This document shows, one piece after another, positions 46,248 through 54,848 of a stretch of 64,000 nucleotides of DNA (position 1 is its first letter; each line of letters starts with the position of its first letter). The DNA is taken from NCBI GenBank assembly GCA_963731125.1, contig CAVSVP010000006.1, positions 248,001 to 312,000 on the forward strand, in the 5' to 3' direction. The translations under genes and the position numbers were made by a program. The notes beneath the pieces are model-generated. The model did no database searches. It was not told where the DNA came from and saw nothing but the letters and a program-made list of their open reading frames with translations. The stretch comes from CAVSVP01 sp963731125. GTDB lineage: Bacteria; Pseudomonadota; Gammaproteobacteria; Competibacterales; Competibacteraceae.

Positions 46248-46568
46248 TTATGCCGCCAGCGGAAAATGTATAATGGAGAAACCATCGCATACAATCCTAA
46301 GACTCGGGTTAGTCTTAAGTGACGGTAACACCGCCCACAAAGCGTCCATGGGTCGGCCATGTCTGCGCAGGGCATCAGCAAGATTCGTCCGAATACGCCA
46401 CATTCTGTCTTGATAGCCTTGTTGCACGACTGGCACGCCGTCAGCCAATAGCGCCTGCAACAATGCTAATGTTTTGACGCTAAGTGTTTGGAAGCGTAGC
46501 CGATTTATGCGCGTTGCGCTGTTATCGTGTATGAAATAAATTGCCATAGGTAGGTAAGCAAATCTTTC
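46248..46568 (-). pseudogene. C-terminal remnant of a family 2 glycosyltransferase
   Basis: The minus strand reads ERFAYLPMAIYFIHDNSATR from 46568, with a stop just before it, then a helical tail (MWRIRTNLADALRRHGRPMDALWAV) to a stop at 46248. The first part matches the P-x-x-L-x-x-YR-x-H-x-x-N-x-S segment near the end of GT2 enzymes, where a late His follows the donor domain. No catalytic N-terminal half is found in the 330 bases upstream. A TTG or ATG could still yield a 99-residue peptide, but I treat it as a truncated gene. Confidence 0.6.
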
Positions 46569-47337
46569 CTATCCGTTTGCTGATTGTGAAAAGACACACA
46601 TGAAATTGTACCTTTTCGGCAACTTTTCGACCCGCTGCATATCCACTTAGCTTAAAAAATGATGCTCAGTCAATTCTTCCATTTCCAAAGCTTCCATAAC
46701 ACGGTAAAAACTTTCTACTTGCACGTAAAATAATGCCGTCCAACAGTACCATATCTTTTATAAAGAATTTTTTTAGAAAGATGTGTAAATTTTTGTTATG
46801 CGCTAATGCATTCTCGGTGATGACTGTCACGCCACTTATTAAGCCTCTTTTTCGAGAAGGCGTTATATGGTTTAAATAGCACCTCCAATGGCGTTTCAGA
46901 TATAGATCTGGAAGTTATTCTCAAGACACGCCGTTAATACATCCCTATAAGCTCGACTGCGGCATCCATGCCGCAGACGGTCTTGATAACAGCTTCCAGA
47001 TCTATATAGCCGCTTACTGGAAAATACACATCTCTTCTATCGGGGCATTAAAGTATTTGCACACTTTTTCGCCGAAAAAAAACATCGCGTGTAATGCCCT
47101 GGTCAATCTCAACGTTTTCCAATAGTCCCTTAGAATACGCCACAAATTTATCCGGTTTTCTTCGGCTTTCAGTTATGCGTCGATATTATCACTCGAACTT
47201 TTCTTAAGCGGCCTTGAACCCGCCGCAAGCTAGGTGGCTTCAGCCACCGTGGATAAGGTAAGTTTTCTACCCTGGTGGGAGTTTGAGTAAGGGGAAAATA
47301 GCCAAAGTCGAGTTACTAACTTCAATCCATAAGGCGT
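46569..47337. other. Gene-poor stretch containing repeat copy 2
   Basis: 769 bases without a supported gene. It contains the 106-bp palindromic element at 46901-47006 and a 7-bp perfect hairpin, GGTGGCT/AGCCACC, at 47233-47248. The left part (46569-46880) is where the missing front of the GT2 remnant should be; all frames there are closed by many stops. Confidence 0.6.
46901..47006. repeat. 106-bp palindromic element, copy 2
   Basis: Starts TATAGATCTGGAAG and ends CTTCCAGATCTATA, so the ends are perfect 14-bp inverse copies. Its reverse complement equals the element at 26505-26610 in length, differing at about 7 bases. The middle holds a hairpin, CTGCGGCAT/ATGCCGCAG around CC. Lies in non-coding DNA between the GT2 remnant and the CapK-like gene. 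Confidence 0.88.
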
Positions 47338-48759
47338 TCACATAGTTTTTTCCACGGAATTGACAGCGAACGATTGGCACGCCTGCTGAGCAACACTAAG
47401 GCCTGTTTGCAGTGGCACATGGCTTACTACGTAACGATGTTTTCCAGATGTTTCCGATGGAATCGCTTCCACCAATCGCAGCTCGACCCGGACACGTTTT
47501 CCAAGCCGAGCACGAATACCGCTGACGATGGCACCACCGGATTCGCTGCGCCAATGCGAGTCAGGCACGATGAGGACTTCAACCGCATCGACGGTATGTT
47601 GAATAAATTTGAACTCTCCTACCCCTTCCACAGCTCGCAGCACATAAATGACCGCCAGGGCATGCATAATGGTACCATCCGCACGGAGGATAAAATCCGT
47701 CGTACGTCCCATTACTGAACCAATCACGTGAAGCCCGCGGCCAGCTTTACAGTAGGCGTCGCTCCACTGCACAATATCGCCCGTGCGATAGCGAATAAAG
47801 GGCTGCGCCTCAGAACAAAGCCCGGTGATCACGGCTTCTCCCATCTCACCGGGCGCCACTGGCTGTTCTTTTTCATCCAGTACTTCTAACACATTGCTCT
47901 CGCTCATCAGCAACAGCTGACCCTCAGGCGTTTCGTAGGCAGTCAAGCCTGCATCTCTGCTACCAAATTCATTAGCGACTGGAGCTTTAAAAACTTCTTG
48001 AATCAGTTCCCGTTGATAAGGGTAGAGGGGCTCTCCGGTGGTACACACTACGTTAAGGCGAGGAAGCTTAAGCTTAATCCCACGATCCTGGACACGGGCC
48101 GCCAGCAGCGCAATACTGCTCGCATAACCGTAAATGCATTTGGGCTGGAAATGCTGAATGGTCGTAATATAGTCGTCCATGTTCGACGGTGACATTTCGA
48201 ATGCATTCAAGAGCAACTGATTCAGAAGACGATCCCGCAGCATTTTAATACGATCAGTCTTGTGCAATTCCACAGGAGCTCCCCAAAGGTAGACTTCCCG
48301 GTCACCCACTTCGATCCCCCACCAACGACGCGCTCGAATTCGTCCCGCCGCATCCGCGGCTTGGCGCTGGCGTCCATAGTAAAAAATCAGCGGCTTTCCC
48401 GTGGAACCCCCCGTGTTGTATTGGAATGCACCGCCTGGTACCGTACGCCAGACTATCCTTTCGACATGCTCCGATGCATCTCGCTTGGTCATGGTCGGTA
48501 ATTGCCGTAAATCCGCAAGGCTCGTTAAACCCACGCCGTCGCAATCCAGTCCTGCCGCTCTAATCCGCTCTGTATGCCAGGGGCTATGAGCTAAGGCTAA
48601 CCGCAACAACGCATTAAGCTTTTGTAGCTGCAGCGCTTCAATCTCATCTCTGGAATACCACTGACTGCGCTCCAACTCGTCCAAATAATCAAACGTTGGA
48701 CGACGAAGCAGGCGCTCGTGTAAAGGATAGATAACGTGACGTGCCAGGTAGGAAAGCAT
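47338..48759 (-). CDS. CapK/phenylacetate-CoA ligase-like adenylate-forming enzyme
   Basis: A 473-residue ANL-superfamily protein. The phosphate loop region reads FQYNTGGSTGKPLIFYYGR, followed by CTTGEPLYPYQRELI, VANEFGSRDAGL and the hinge region PFIRYRTGDIVQW. These match the PaaK/CapK family, whose CapK members occur in polysaccharide loci and activate an acyl group. With the acyl carrier protein at 32000 it could load an acyl substituent for transfer to the polymer; this pairing is inferred. ATG at 48759. A decayed glycosyltransferase gene lies immediately upstream. Confidence 0.88.
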   Translation of the reverse strand: MLSYLARHVIYPLHERLLRRPTFDYLDELERSQWYSRDEIEALQLQKLNALLRLALAHSPWHTERIRAAGLDCDGVGLTSLADLRQLPTMTKRDASEHVERIVWRTVPGGAFQYNTGGSTGKPLIFYYGRQRQAADAAGRIRARRWWGIEVGDREVYLWGAPVELHKTDRIKMLRDRLLNQLLLNAFEMSPSNMDDYITTIQHFQPKCIYGYASSIALLAARVQDRGIKLKLPRLNVVCTTGEPLYPYQRELIQEVFKAPVANEFGSRDAGLTAYETPEGQLLLMSESNVLEVLDEKEQPVAPGEMGEAVITGLCSEAQPFIRYRTGDIVQWSDAYCKAGRGLHVIGSVMGRTTDFILRADGTIMHALAVIYVLRAVEGVGEFKFIQHTVDAVEVLIVPDSHWRSESGGAIVSGIRARLGKRVRVELRLVEAIPSETSGKHRYVVSHVPLQTGLSVAQQACQSFAVNSVEKTM

Positions 48760-49276
48760 ATAAAGCCAGTGTTGCTAGAGTAATCTTTTAAAGTAGCTTA
48801 CTTTGAGAACGGCCGTTTACCTTAAGAATACGGAACCTTCACTGTCCAAAGGCATAATCTCTTTATTCAATTAGCATATTCTTTATTCGGTTTCCTCCAG
48901 CCCTAGCTTGTGCATAGGCAATGATAGCATGACTGCTTCAAGCCTCCTGTGCAACTGCGATTGCTCATGCTAAAGCTTGTTGAGAGTTACAGAGTACCAG
49001 TATTCAAAGCTCATTATCTACTACGGTTTCCGCATTACCGCTTGTATCCGTCATGACCACCGGCAAACCGCAGGGCCATAGCCTTTAGTAACATATTGGC
49101 TTACTCCTCGTTGCGGGTAACCGTTCACAAAAAAATCAATAGCTTATACGGAATGATTTTCAATCATTCGGGAAATGGCTTTTGTTGAGCTGACGAAATT
49201 CAATCCAGTATATGAAAGCCTCTGTAACTACGCTACCATCTCTCAGTAAACCGCTTTAAACCTGTGCTAAGTATTG
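48760..49276. other. Non-coding stretch holding the GT4 relic and a hairpin
   Basis: 517 bases without an intact gene. The glycosyltransferase relic occupies 48938-49121. A perfect 8-bp hairpin, GAATGATT/AATCATTC with loop TTC, is at 49151-49169, ahead of the plus-strand GT2 gene. It has no T-run and could be a regulatory or repeat structure. Confidence 0.55.
48938..49121 (-). pseudogene. Decayed family 4 glycosyltransferase (donor-site fragment)
   Basis: Minus-strand translation from 49121 gives VTRNEE, stop, ANMLLKAMA; then, one base out of frame, CGLPVVMTDTSGNAETVV and DNEL; then stops separated by NSQQALA and AIAVAQEA. This is the R-N-E-G-W-A-N-x-L-L-E-A-M-A-C-G-L-P-V donor-binding block of GT4 enzymes (compare ATRNEGWANVFLEAMACGLPV in the intact gene at 36059) followed by its usual downstream helices. 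One premature stop replaces the Trp/Gly site and a one-base insertion follows MA. The rest of the gene is gone. Confidence 0.8.
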
Positions 49277-50230
49277 ATGATTGTGAAAACATGTAAAACG
49301 CCATCGAAGAACGGTCTTGTGAGCGTCATTCTTCCTGTCTTCAACGGAAGTAAATTTATCAACACAGCAATAGACTCTGTTGTTTCACAAACCTACCAGA
49401 ATTTTGAAATTATTGCGGTTGATGATGGGTCATCAGACAACTCGTTTGAAATCCTCTCCCAGCGTTGTGATTCACGCATAAGAATTTTTCGAAAAGCAAA
49501 TGGTGGTGTTGCTCATACCCGCAACTACGCTATTCAAAGAAGCAAAGGAGAATTTATTGCGTTTCTTGATCAAGATGAAGAATGGTTCTGCAATAAACTG
49601 GAAAAACAAATTGATTTCATCAATGCACAACCAGATTATCCCATTGTCTATACAGATGCAATTTCAATCTGCTTGAATAATTCCCGGCAACCGCTTCGCT
49701 GGTCGGAGCTCTATAAGCCCACAAGTGGATTTATTTTCTCAGACCTTTACAGAACAGACAATTTTATTCTTTTATCGTCTGTTTTTCTAAAGAAATCACT
49801 TATAGATGAAGTTGGCTTTCTCTGTATAGATAAGGCATTCAGAGGTGTGGATGATTTTGAATTTTGGCTACGGATCTCCCAGAATCATAAGTTCGGATAT
49901 ATTCCGGAAGTCTTGGTCAAACGTACCGTCCATGCAGATAATTTCTCTTATAAAAGCAAAAAATCATTATCACTAATGATAGAAAATGCGTTGCATGTTT
50001 ATCGTAAGTATTATCAACTTTCAGAGAAAATTTCAAGGCGAGATTATTCAAATGCAATCCTGCGACGAACATCTTACATGGTACACAATCGATTATATAT
50101 CATGCTGTTACAATATCTTTGTTTTGCTTTTATTATTGACCCATCAAATGTTATTGGCATCACTGGAACACTGAGTGCAATTTTCGGAAGATTGATGCAC
50201 AAGTTAAAAACTTTACCGAAGCATCAATGA
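49277..50230 (+). CDS. Family 2 glycosyltransferase
   Basis: A 317-residue GT-A fold enzyme: VSVILPVFNGSKFINTAIDSV, IIAVDDGSSDNSFEIL, then the metal-binding DxD-like site FIAFLDQDEEW and the late RTVHADNFS segment carrying the conserved His. No membrane helices are needed for activity, although the C-terminus is mildly hydrophobic. It probably adds a sugar to the repeat unit. The ATG at 49277 follows an in-frame TTG. The gene is AT-rich, unlike the CapK-like gene to its left, suggesting separate acquisition. Confidence 0.92.
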   Translation: MIVKTCKTPSKNGLVSVILPVFNGSKFINTAIDSVVSQTYQNFEIIAVDDGSSDNSFEILSQRCDSRIRIFRKANGGVAHTRNYAIQRSKGEFIAFLDQDEEWFCNKLEKQIDFINAQPDYPIVYTDAISICLNNSRQPLRWSELYKPTSGFIFSDLYRTDNFILLSSVFLKKSLIDEVGFLCIDKAFRGVDDFEFWLRISQNHKFGYIPEVLVKRTVHADNFSYKSKKSLSLMIENALHVYRKYYQLSEKISRRDYSNAILRRTSYMVHNRLYIMLLQYLCFAFIIDPSNVIGITGTLSAIFGRLMHKLKTLPKHQ

Positions 50231-50262
50231 GGATGCCAGCGCTATTCATCACGAGCATTACC

Positions 50263-50967
50263 CTATAAAAAAGAAAAAAATTTATCAGCCCTTATTTCCA
50301 GTTCTTCATAGACATCTTTAAACTCGTTGTCGACATTAGGTTTATCATGATGTCTATATTTTTCCGTAAATGTTTGATTGAAACCTTCTTGCGTAAAAGG
50401 TACGCCGAGATGTTTGCATATTTTCTGCAACCTAGTCCCAAATTCTTGCTTACGCAGATTGAAACTGATAAGAGGAAACTGAAACTGCTCCTGAAGTTCA
50501 CATAATTTTTTATTGGTCATTATCCAAAGATTAGACGAATGATTTTCATCTAGATAAGCATAACCAGACGAGCGCGCGGCGAATGAACGGATGACTTCAC
50601 CCGGTCGCCGGTAAATACCAATCATCTTGTATTCAGAGGCACAGCGTATCCAATAATCAAAAGTTAGCACCATTCGGGGATCTTTTAAACAGATATACGA
50701 TGAGTCAGGATTATGCGCATCTTTTAAAAATTTTTTAATCTTATACCGATATAATAATTTTATAAATAATCCCTGATTCAGATCTGGAAACTTCCAACTC
50801 CTGAGAATTTCATCATTAATCTGGGTCACTGGGCCATATTCGAGGTGCTTCTGGTATTTTGTTGGACCGAGTTTATTGAGGACGAAGTTGCTCCCCATGT
50901 TCTCCAAACAGTGCGCCAGGCAGGATGTTCCACTTCTATGCATTCCGAGGATAAATAATATTTTCAC
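50263..50967 (-). CDS. Sulfotransferase-family protein
   Basis: A 234-residue protein with the PAPS loop ILFILGMHRSGTSCLAHCL at the N-terminus and a later KDPRMVLTFDYW and YRRPGEVIRSFAARSSGY segment where Arg and Ser would hold the 3'-phosphate. It resembles small bacterial sulfotransferases found in polysaccharide clusters. Convergent with the GT2 gene, 32 bases apart. The ATG at 50967 starts right before the PAPS loop, as usual for this group. Second of three sulfotransferases. Confidence 0.87.
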   Translation of the reverse strand: MKILFILGMHRSGTSCLAHCLENMGSNFVLNKLGPTKYQKHLEYGPVTQINDEILRSWKFPDLNQGLFIKLLYRYKIKKFLKDAHNPDSSYICLKDPRMVLTFDYWIRCASEYKMIGIYRRPGEVIRSFAARSSGYAYLDENHSSNLWIMTNKKLCELQEQFQFPLISFNLRKQEFGTRLQKICKHLGVPFTQEGFNQTFTEKYRHHDKPNVDNEFKDVYEELEIRADKFFSFL

Positions 50968-51109
50968 AATTTTATCCTTTTGCTACCCTAGATTGTTATC
51001 GATGCCGTGACCTGTAATAAAGACTCTCGAATTTAAATAATCTTTCAGTTTATAATTAGATACAGCTAAGTGTCCCATTTAAATACTCATTACTATCGGT
51101 TAAAGTATC

Positions 51110-51176
51110 TCGACTTTGGTCAATTCCCCCTCACTTTAAACACTCTCCCACCAGGGGAGAGCGAGTTGAGTGGTTT
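51110..51176. repeat. CTC-rich palindromic repeat, dispersed copy
   Basis: Contains ACTTTGGTCAATTCCCCCTC followed by ACTCTCCCACCAGGGGAGAG, the same ordered blocks as at 16260-16310. It lies just upstream of the plus-strand glycosyltransferase gene at 51236. The inner CTCTCCC...GGGGAGAG arms form a hairpin. Confidence 0.75.
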
Positions 51177-51235
51177 CAGCGTCCCAGCATTCAACATCAT
51201 TGTCAAAAACCTGGATATCGAAAAGGAAAAAGCAT

Positions 51236-52213
51236 ATGAGCACCGTTGTGTTGTTCCATCGAGACTACAAAAAATTTACTGGCGGTCATTTAAAATTATG
51301 GCATTACTATAATCATACAAAAAGTTTCAAAGGCTACCAATCAAGGATTTTTTTTACAAAGCAAAGTACCTTTGACGGGACAAACCCTTGGTTACATGAA
51401 AAAGATAATATAATTGAAAAGTGGGATATTCAAAAAGCTGACGTCCTTTTTTTGGAAGGAATGGATTGGTCCTTTTTAAACAGAGAAGAGTTGGCATCTT
51501 CTCAAATCCCGATAATCAATCTCATACAGCATGTGCAACACGCTGACCCTGACAATCCACGATATCAATTTCTAAAAGAAAAAGCTATACGTATTTGCGT
51601 AAGTAAAGAGGTGGAACATGCGCTTCGTAAAGCCAACACCGTAAACGGACCAATACGAACCATCCCCAACGGAATTGATTTCAATGAACTTCCCCAAAGC
51701 GTTCCCCTAGAAAAGAGAGATATTGACGTGCTTGTTGTCGGTATAAAACAGTGGAATATGACAAAAAGAATAGAATTTTTAACAAGTGTATTAAATCTAT
51801 TTTCATCAGTTTTTAAAAAAACAAAATTCAAATTCATTAAAAAACTAATTTCTCGAAACGAATTTCTTAAGCATCTAGCAAACTCAAAAAATTGCATTTT
51901 TTTACCAGCTCGTACTGAAGGTTTTTATTTACCAGCTCTAGAAAGCATGTATCTACAGACAAGGGTCATTGTGCCAGATTGTGTTGGAAATAGGGGGTTC
52001 TGTTATGATAATGTCAATTGTTATATGCCAGAATACTCACTCAAAGGAATTTTTTATTCTCTGATCAAAGCGCTTAAAGCGACTCCTGAAGAACACAAAG
52101 ACATGATCAATCAAGCATACATATTTGCACAAAAACATTCCATTGATAATGAACGAGAACAATATAAAATACTACTTCAGAATGTCTGCACATTATGGAA
52201 TGAAGCAACATGA
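51236..52213 (+). CDS. Glycosyltransferase-like protein (GT-B fold)
   Basis: A 325-residue protein with a degenerate GT4 pattern: VVLFHRDYKKFTGGHLKLWHYY at the start (GG acceptor loop), IRTIPNGIDFNELP at the junction, DVLVVGIKQWNMTKRIEFL, and CIFLPARTEGFYLPALESMYLQTRVIVPD, where E-G-F...E matches the nucleotide-sugar site. Function within the polymer pathway is inferred. Earlier in-frame starts run into the CTC repeat; the ATG at 51236 with AAGGA 8 bases upstream is clear. Strongly AT-rich. Confidence 0.82.
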   Translation: MSTVVLFHRDYKKFTGGHLKLWHYYNHTKSFKGYQSRIFFTKQSTFDGTNPWLHEKDNIIEKWDIQKADVLFLEGMDWSFLNREELASSQIPIINLIQHVQHADPDNPRYQFLKEKAIRICVSKEVEHALRKANTVNGPIRTIPNGIDFNELPQSVPLEKRDIDVLVVGIKQWNMTKRIEFLTSVLNLFSSVFKKTKFKFIKKLISRNEFLKHLANSKNCIFLPARTEGFYLPALESMYLQTRVIVPDCVGNRGFCYDNVNCYMPEYSLKGIFYSLIKALKATPEEHKDMINQAYIFAQKHSIDNEREQYKILLQNVCTLWNEAT

Positions 52214-52306
52214 TATTCATTTGTCGATCATTTTAAGAATATCACTCTTCGATGAAAAATATGATCAAAGCAATAAAGTATAGTTAGAATTACTAAAGCA
52301 GAAACC

Positions 52307-53365
52307 TTGCTACAATTTCTGACTGAATATGGCAGTGGAAGAGATAAAGCCTTGAAAGAGCTGTTCACACAGCGCGTTTTAAGACGCTTAATGTCGCATG
52401 GACGTCTATATAGAATGGCATCATCGATATTTGGTTTATTAAGGTCATCCTGTCCCCTACCGTCTTATCAATCAACTACTGAATTTAAATCGAGCCGACC
52501 TTTGGTCTCTTCCATCAACACTAATGGCCCAATATTTATCTCGGGCAGGTTTCGCAGTGGGACCACCATGTTATGGCAGGCATTCGAGCATCTTGTTGGT
52601 TACACCGCATACTATGAACCTCTCAATGAACGGCGCTGGTTCAATCCTTCCACCCGTGGATCAAAGATTGATGACACTCACAGAGGAAGTAGCAACTATT
52701 GGGCAAACTATGACAATCTGGCTTTTCTAGATGCGGAATTTCAGGAAAGCTGGGCCTATTCGCATTTGGCCATGGGGCCTCAGGCAAGGGAGGCCGGACT
52801 AGTGCGATACATCACTGCGTTAGTAACCGCTGCTGCTGAACGCCCGGTCTTGCAATTCAACAGAACAGACTTTCGACTGAGTTTTCTTGCAAGTCGTTTT
52901 CCATCCGCTCAAATTATATATATCAGTCGTAATCCCAGAGATACCTGGTGCTCGTCCCTGCGCGGAGTCGAAAATAATCCCAATTGGACTCTTTTAGATG
53001 AGGAAGGGTATGGGCGCTTTTATTTGGTCCCTTGGTATCGTGACCTTACGATAAGCTTCCCGGGCCTTACCCAGAATCACGCGAATACACACCCATATTT
53101 TGTGCATTATATGATCTGGCGCATCGCCGGCTTGTTTGCGCTAAAGTGGGGACATTTTTTTCTGCGCTACGAAGATTTATGCACTGACTTTTCCGGCGCA
53201 ATGAAGATGCTACTGACTTATCTTGGAGATACGCCCGACAAGGTAGAGTCGTTGCACGGGCTGGTGCAGCTGCGTACGTCAAATTATCGTCATGACGACT
53301 GTTTCTATGCTGCAATAGAAGAACAGGTCGAGCAGCAGTTAAAGGTGTTTCTTGTGACCAATTAA
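52307..53365 (+). CDS. Sulfotransferase-family protein
   Basis: Up to 352 residues. The PAPS loop FISGRFRSGTTMLWQAFE is at residues ~77-94 and the 3'-phosphate motif IIYISRNPRDTWCSSLRG at ~205-222; FFLRYEDLCTDF fits the dimerisation/acceptor region. It most resembles larger carbohydrate sulfotransferases. The start is uncertain: TTG at 52307 or 52352, or ATG at 52391, all upstream of the PAPS loop. Third sulfotransferase of the locus; no PAPS-synthesis genes are in the window. Confidence 0.85.
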   Translation: MLQFLTEYGSGRDKALKELFTQRVLRRLMSHGRLYRMASSIFGLLRSSCPLPSYQSTTEFKSSRPLVSSINTNGPIFISGRFRSGTTMLWQAFEHLVGYTAYYEPLNERRWFNPSTRGSKIDDTHRGSSNYWANYDNLAFLDAEFQESWAYSHLAMGPQAREAGLVRYITALVTAAAERPVLQFNRTDFRLSFLASRFPSAQIIYISRNPRDTWCSSLRGVENNPNWTLLDEEGYGRFYLVPWYRDLTISFPGLTQNHANTHPYFVHYMIWRIAGLFALKWGHFFLRYEDLCTDFSGAMKMLLTYLGDTPDKVESLHGLVQLRTSNYRHDDCFYAAIEEQVEQQLKVFLVTN

Positions 53366-53586
53366 TAAACATTATCGGAAATAAGCTATGGACCGACTTA
53401 ACTAATTGTTCATCAAGGGTAATAATTTGCCGAAACGTTAAAACCGATAATGTCTAGTGAATCTGATATGTGCTGTAAGCAGTTTATTCAAACAGGTATG
53501 CTAGAACTTGAAAAGGCCAGACTGACCCAAACTGGTCTAGCAAAGCTTTTTCTTTACTCAATCCCTGCCTAACACGTTATTCGCAT

Positions 53587-54831
53587 TCACGCCACCGACC
53601 TCCGGCCAGCCTGGGTCTTTTCTTTCCAGGTTCCCACTAGTTTTTCATAGATCTCGGCATAGCGGGCAACACTGACAGCCCAGTTCCTTTCTTCTTCTAC
53701 AAACTGGCGGGCAGCCGCACGTAACGCAGGCCACCACTCGCGCCTTTCCAATACCCGACGCAAACAAGCAGCAAGCGCAGCAGGTTCACCGGCTGAGAAG
53801 CGAAAGCCAGTCTCGCCGTCACGAATAAGTTCACGATGTCCCCCGACATCAGAGGCTATCACTAACTTACCCTGCGCCATGGCCTCTAGTGGCTTAAGGG
53901 GTGTCACCGTTTCGGTCAGGCGAATAGACAAACGGGGATAAACACAAATGTCTACTAAACTATAGTAACTTTGCACCTGATGATGAGCCACCCGCCCCGT
54001 AAACACCACTCGATCCTGTATGCCCAGTTCAGCGGCCAGTTTCCGCAAGGTGCCATCTTCAGGCCCTCCACCGACAAAAAGCACTTTTAACTTAGGAAAG
54101 TCATTTATTAGCAGGGGAAGCGTCTTGAGTAGAATAGGCAATCCTTCATAAGCATAAAAAGACCCAATAAACCCTAATACCGTACGATTTTCTAAACCTA
54201 ATGCTTGTGCCAGTTCGAGATCAGGCGGCACGTTCATAGCAAAATTCTCGATATCCACCGCATTAGGAATGACTGTTACTTTGTCGGCCGGAATACCACG
54301 AGACAATAGTGCTTGTCTAAGTCCTTCACAGATGGTGGTCACCGCATCAGTTTGCTTGAGTATATGCGTTTCTAAACGCCGCGTAAGCCGGTACCGCAGA
54401 CCATTTTCACGGCTAGTCCCATGATCAACCGCCGCATCTTCCCAAAAAGCGCGCACTTCGTACACCATGGGGAGACGACGACGACGGGCGACTCGTAACG
54501 CTGCTAATCCGTTCAGCGCCGGCGAATGTGCGTGAAGCAAATCAGGCTGTACGCGCAACACGACCTCCGCAAGCCGCTTTGCCAAAGTTTCAACGATGGC
54601 GACTTGACTAATCACTGGTAGCCTCGGCAGTACTCCAGTCAGCAGCGGTGAACGGTAAAAATAGAATCCGCTACACTCTTCTTCCGGTTCCTGAGTGGCA
54701 TAGTGTTTAGAACTGGTAACGTGAAATGTCTCCCATCCCAATACTCGCTGCTGCTGCAAGATGGCCTGAGTGCGAAAAGCATAACCGCTTTGTAGAGGAA
54801 TGGAGTGATCGAGAACATGGAGAATGCGCAT
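53587..54831 (-). CDS. Exosortase A-associated glycosyltransferase (TIGR04063-like)
   Basis: A 414-residue GT4 enzyme. The N-terminus MRILHVLDHSIPLQSGYAFRTQAIL is the signature start of the Daro_2409-type family linked to exosortase A. VIPNAVDIENF, LGFIGSFYAYEGLPILLKTLP and IRLTETVTPLKPLEAMAQGKLVIASDVGGHREL follow. Acts on the exopolysaccharide precursor in the cytoplasm. In relatives it lies directly behind xrtA; here a 272-bp MITE separates the two, beginning 18 bases before the ATG, so its translation or transcription may be altered. Confidence 0.92.
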   Translation of the reverse strand: MRILHVLDHSIPLQSGYAFRTQAILQQQRVLGWETFHVTSSKHYATQEPEEECSGFYFYRSPLLTGVLPRLPVISQVAIVETLAKRLAEVVLRVQPDLLHAHSPALNGLAALRVARRRRLPMVYEVRAFWEDAAVDHGTSRENGLRYRLTRRLETHILKQTDAVTTICEGLRQALLSRGIPADKVTVIPNAVDIENFAMNVPPDLELAQALGLENRTVLGFIGSFYAYEGLPILLKTLPLLINDFPKLKVLFVGGGPEDGTLRKLAAELGIQDRVVFTGRVAHHQVQSYYSLVDICVYPRLSIRLTETVTPLKPLEAMAQGKLVIASDVGGHRELIRDGETGFRFSAGEPAALAACLRRVLERREWWPALRAAARQFVEEERNWAVSVARYAEIYEKLVGTWKEKTQAGRRSVA

Positions 54832-54848
54832 TGCTTTAGTCTATATCC

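Noticed and set aside
53369..53453. Inverted repeat ACATTATCGG/CCGATAATGT around 65 bases
   Set aside because: Only 10 bp, no T-run, no second copy noticed; too weak to call.
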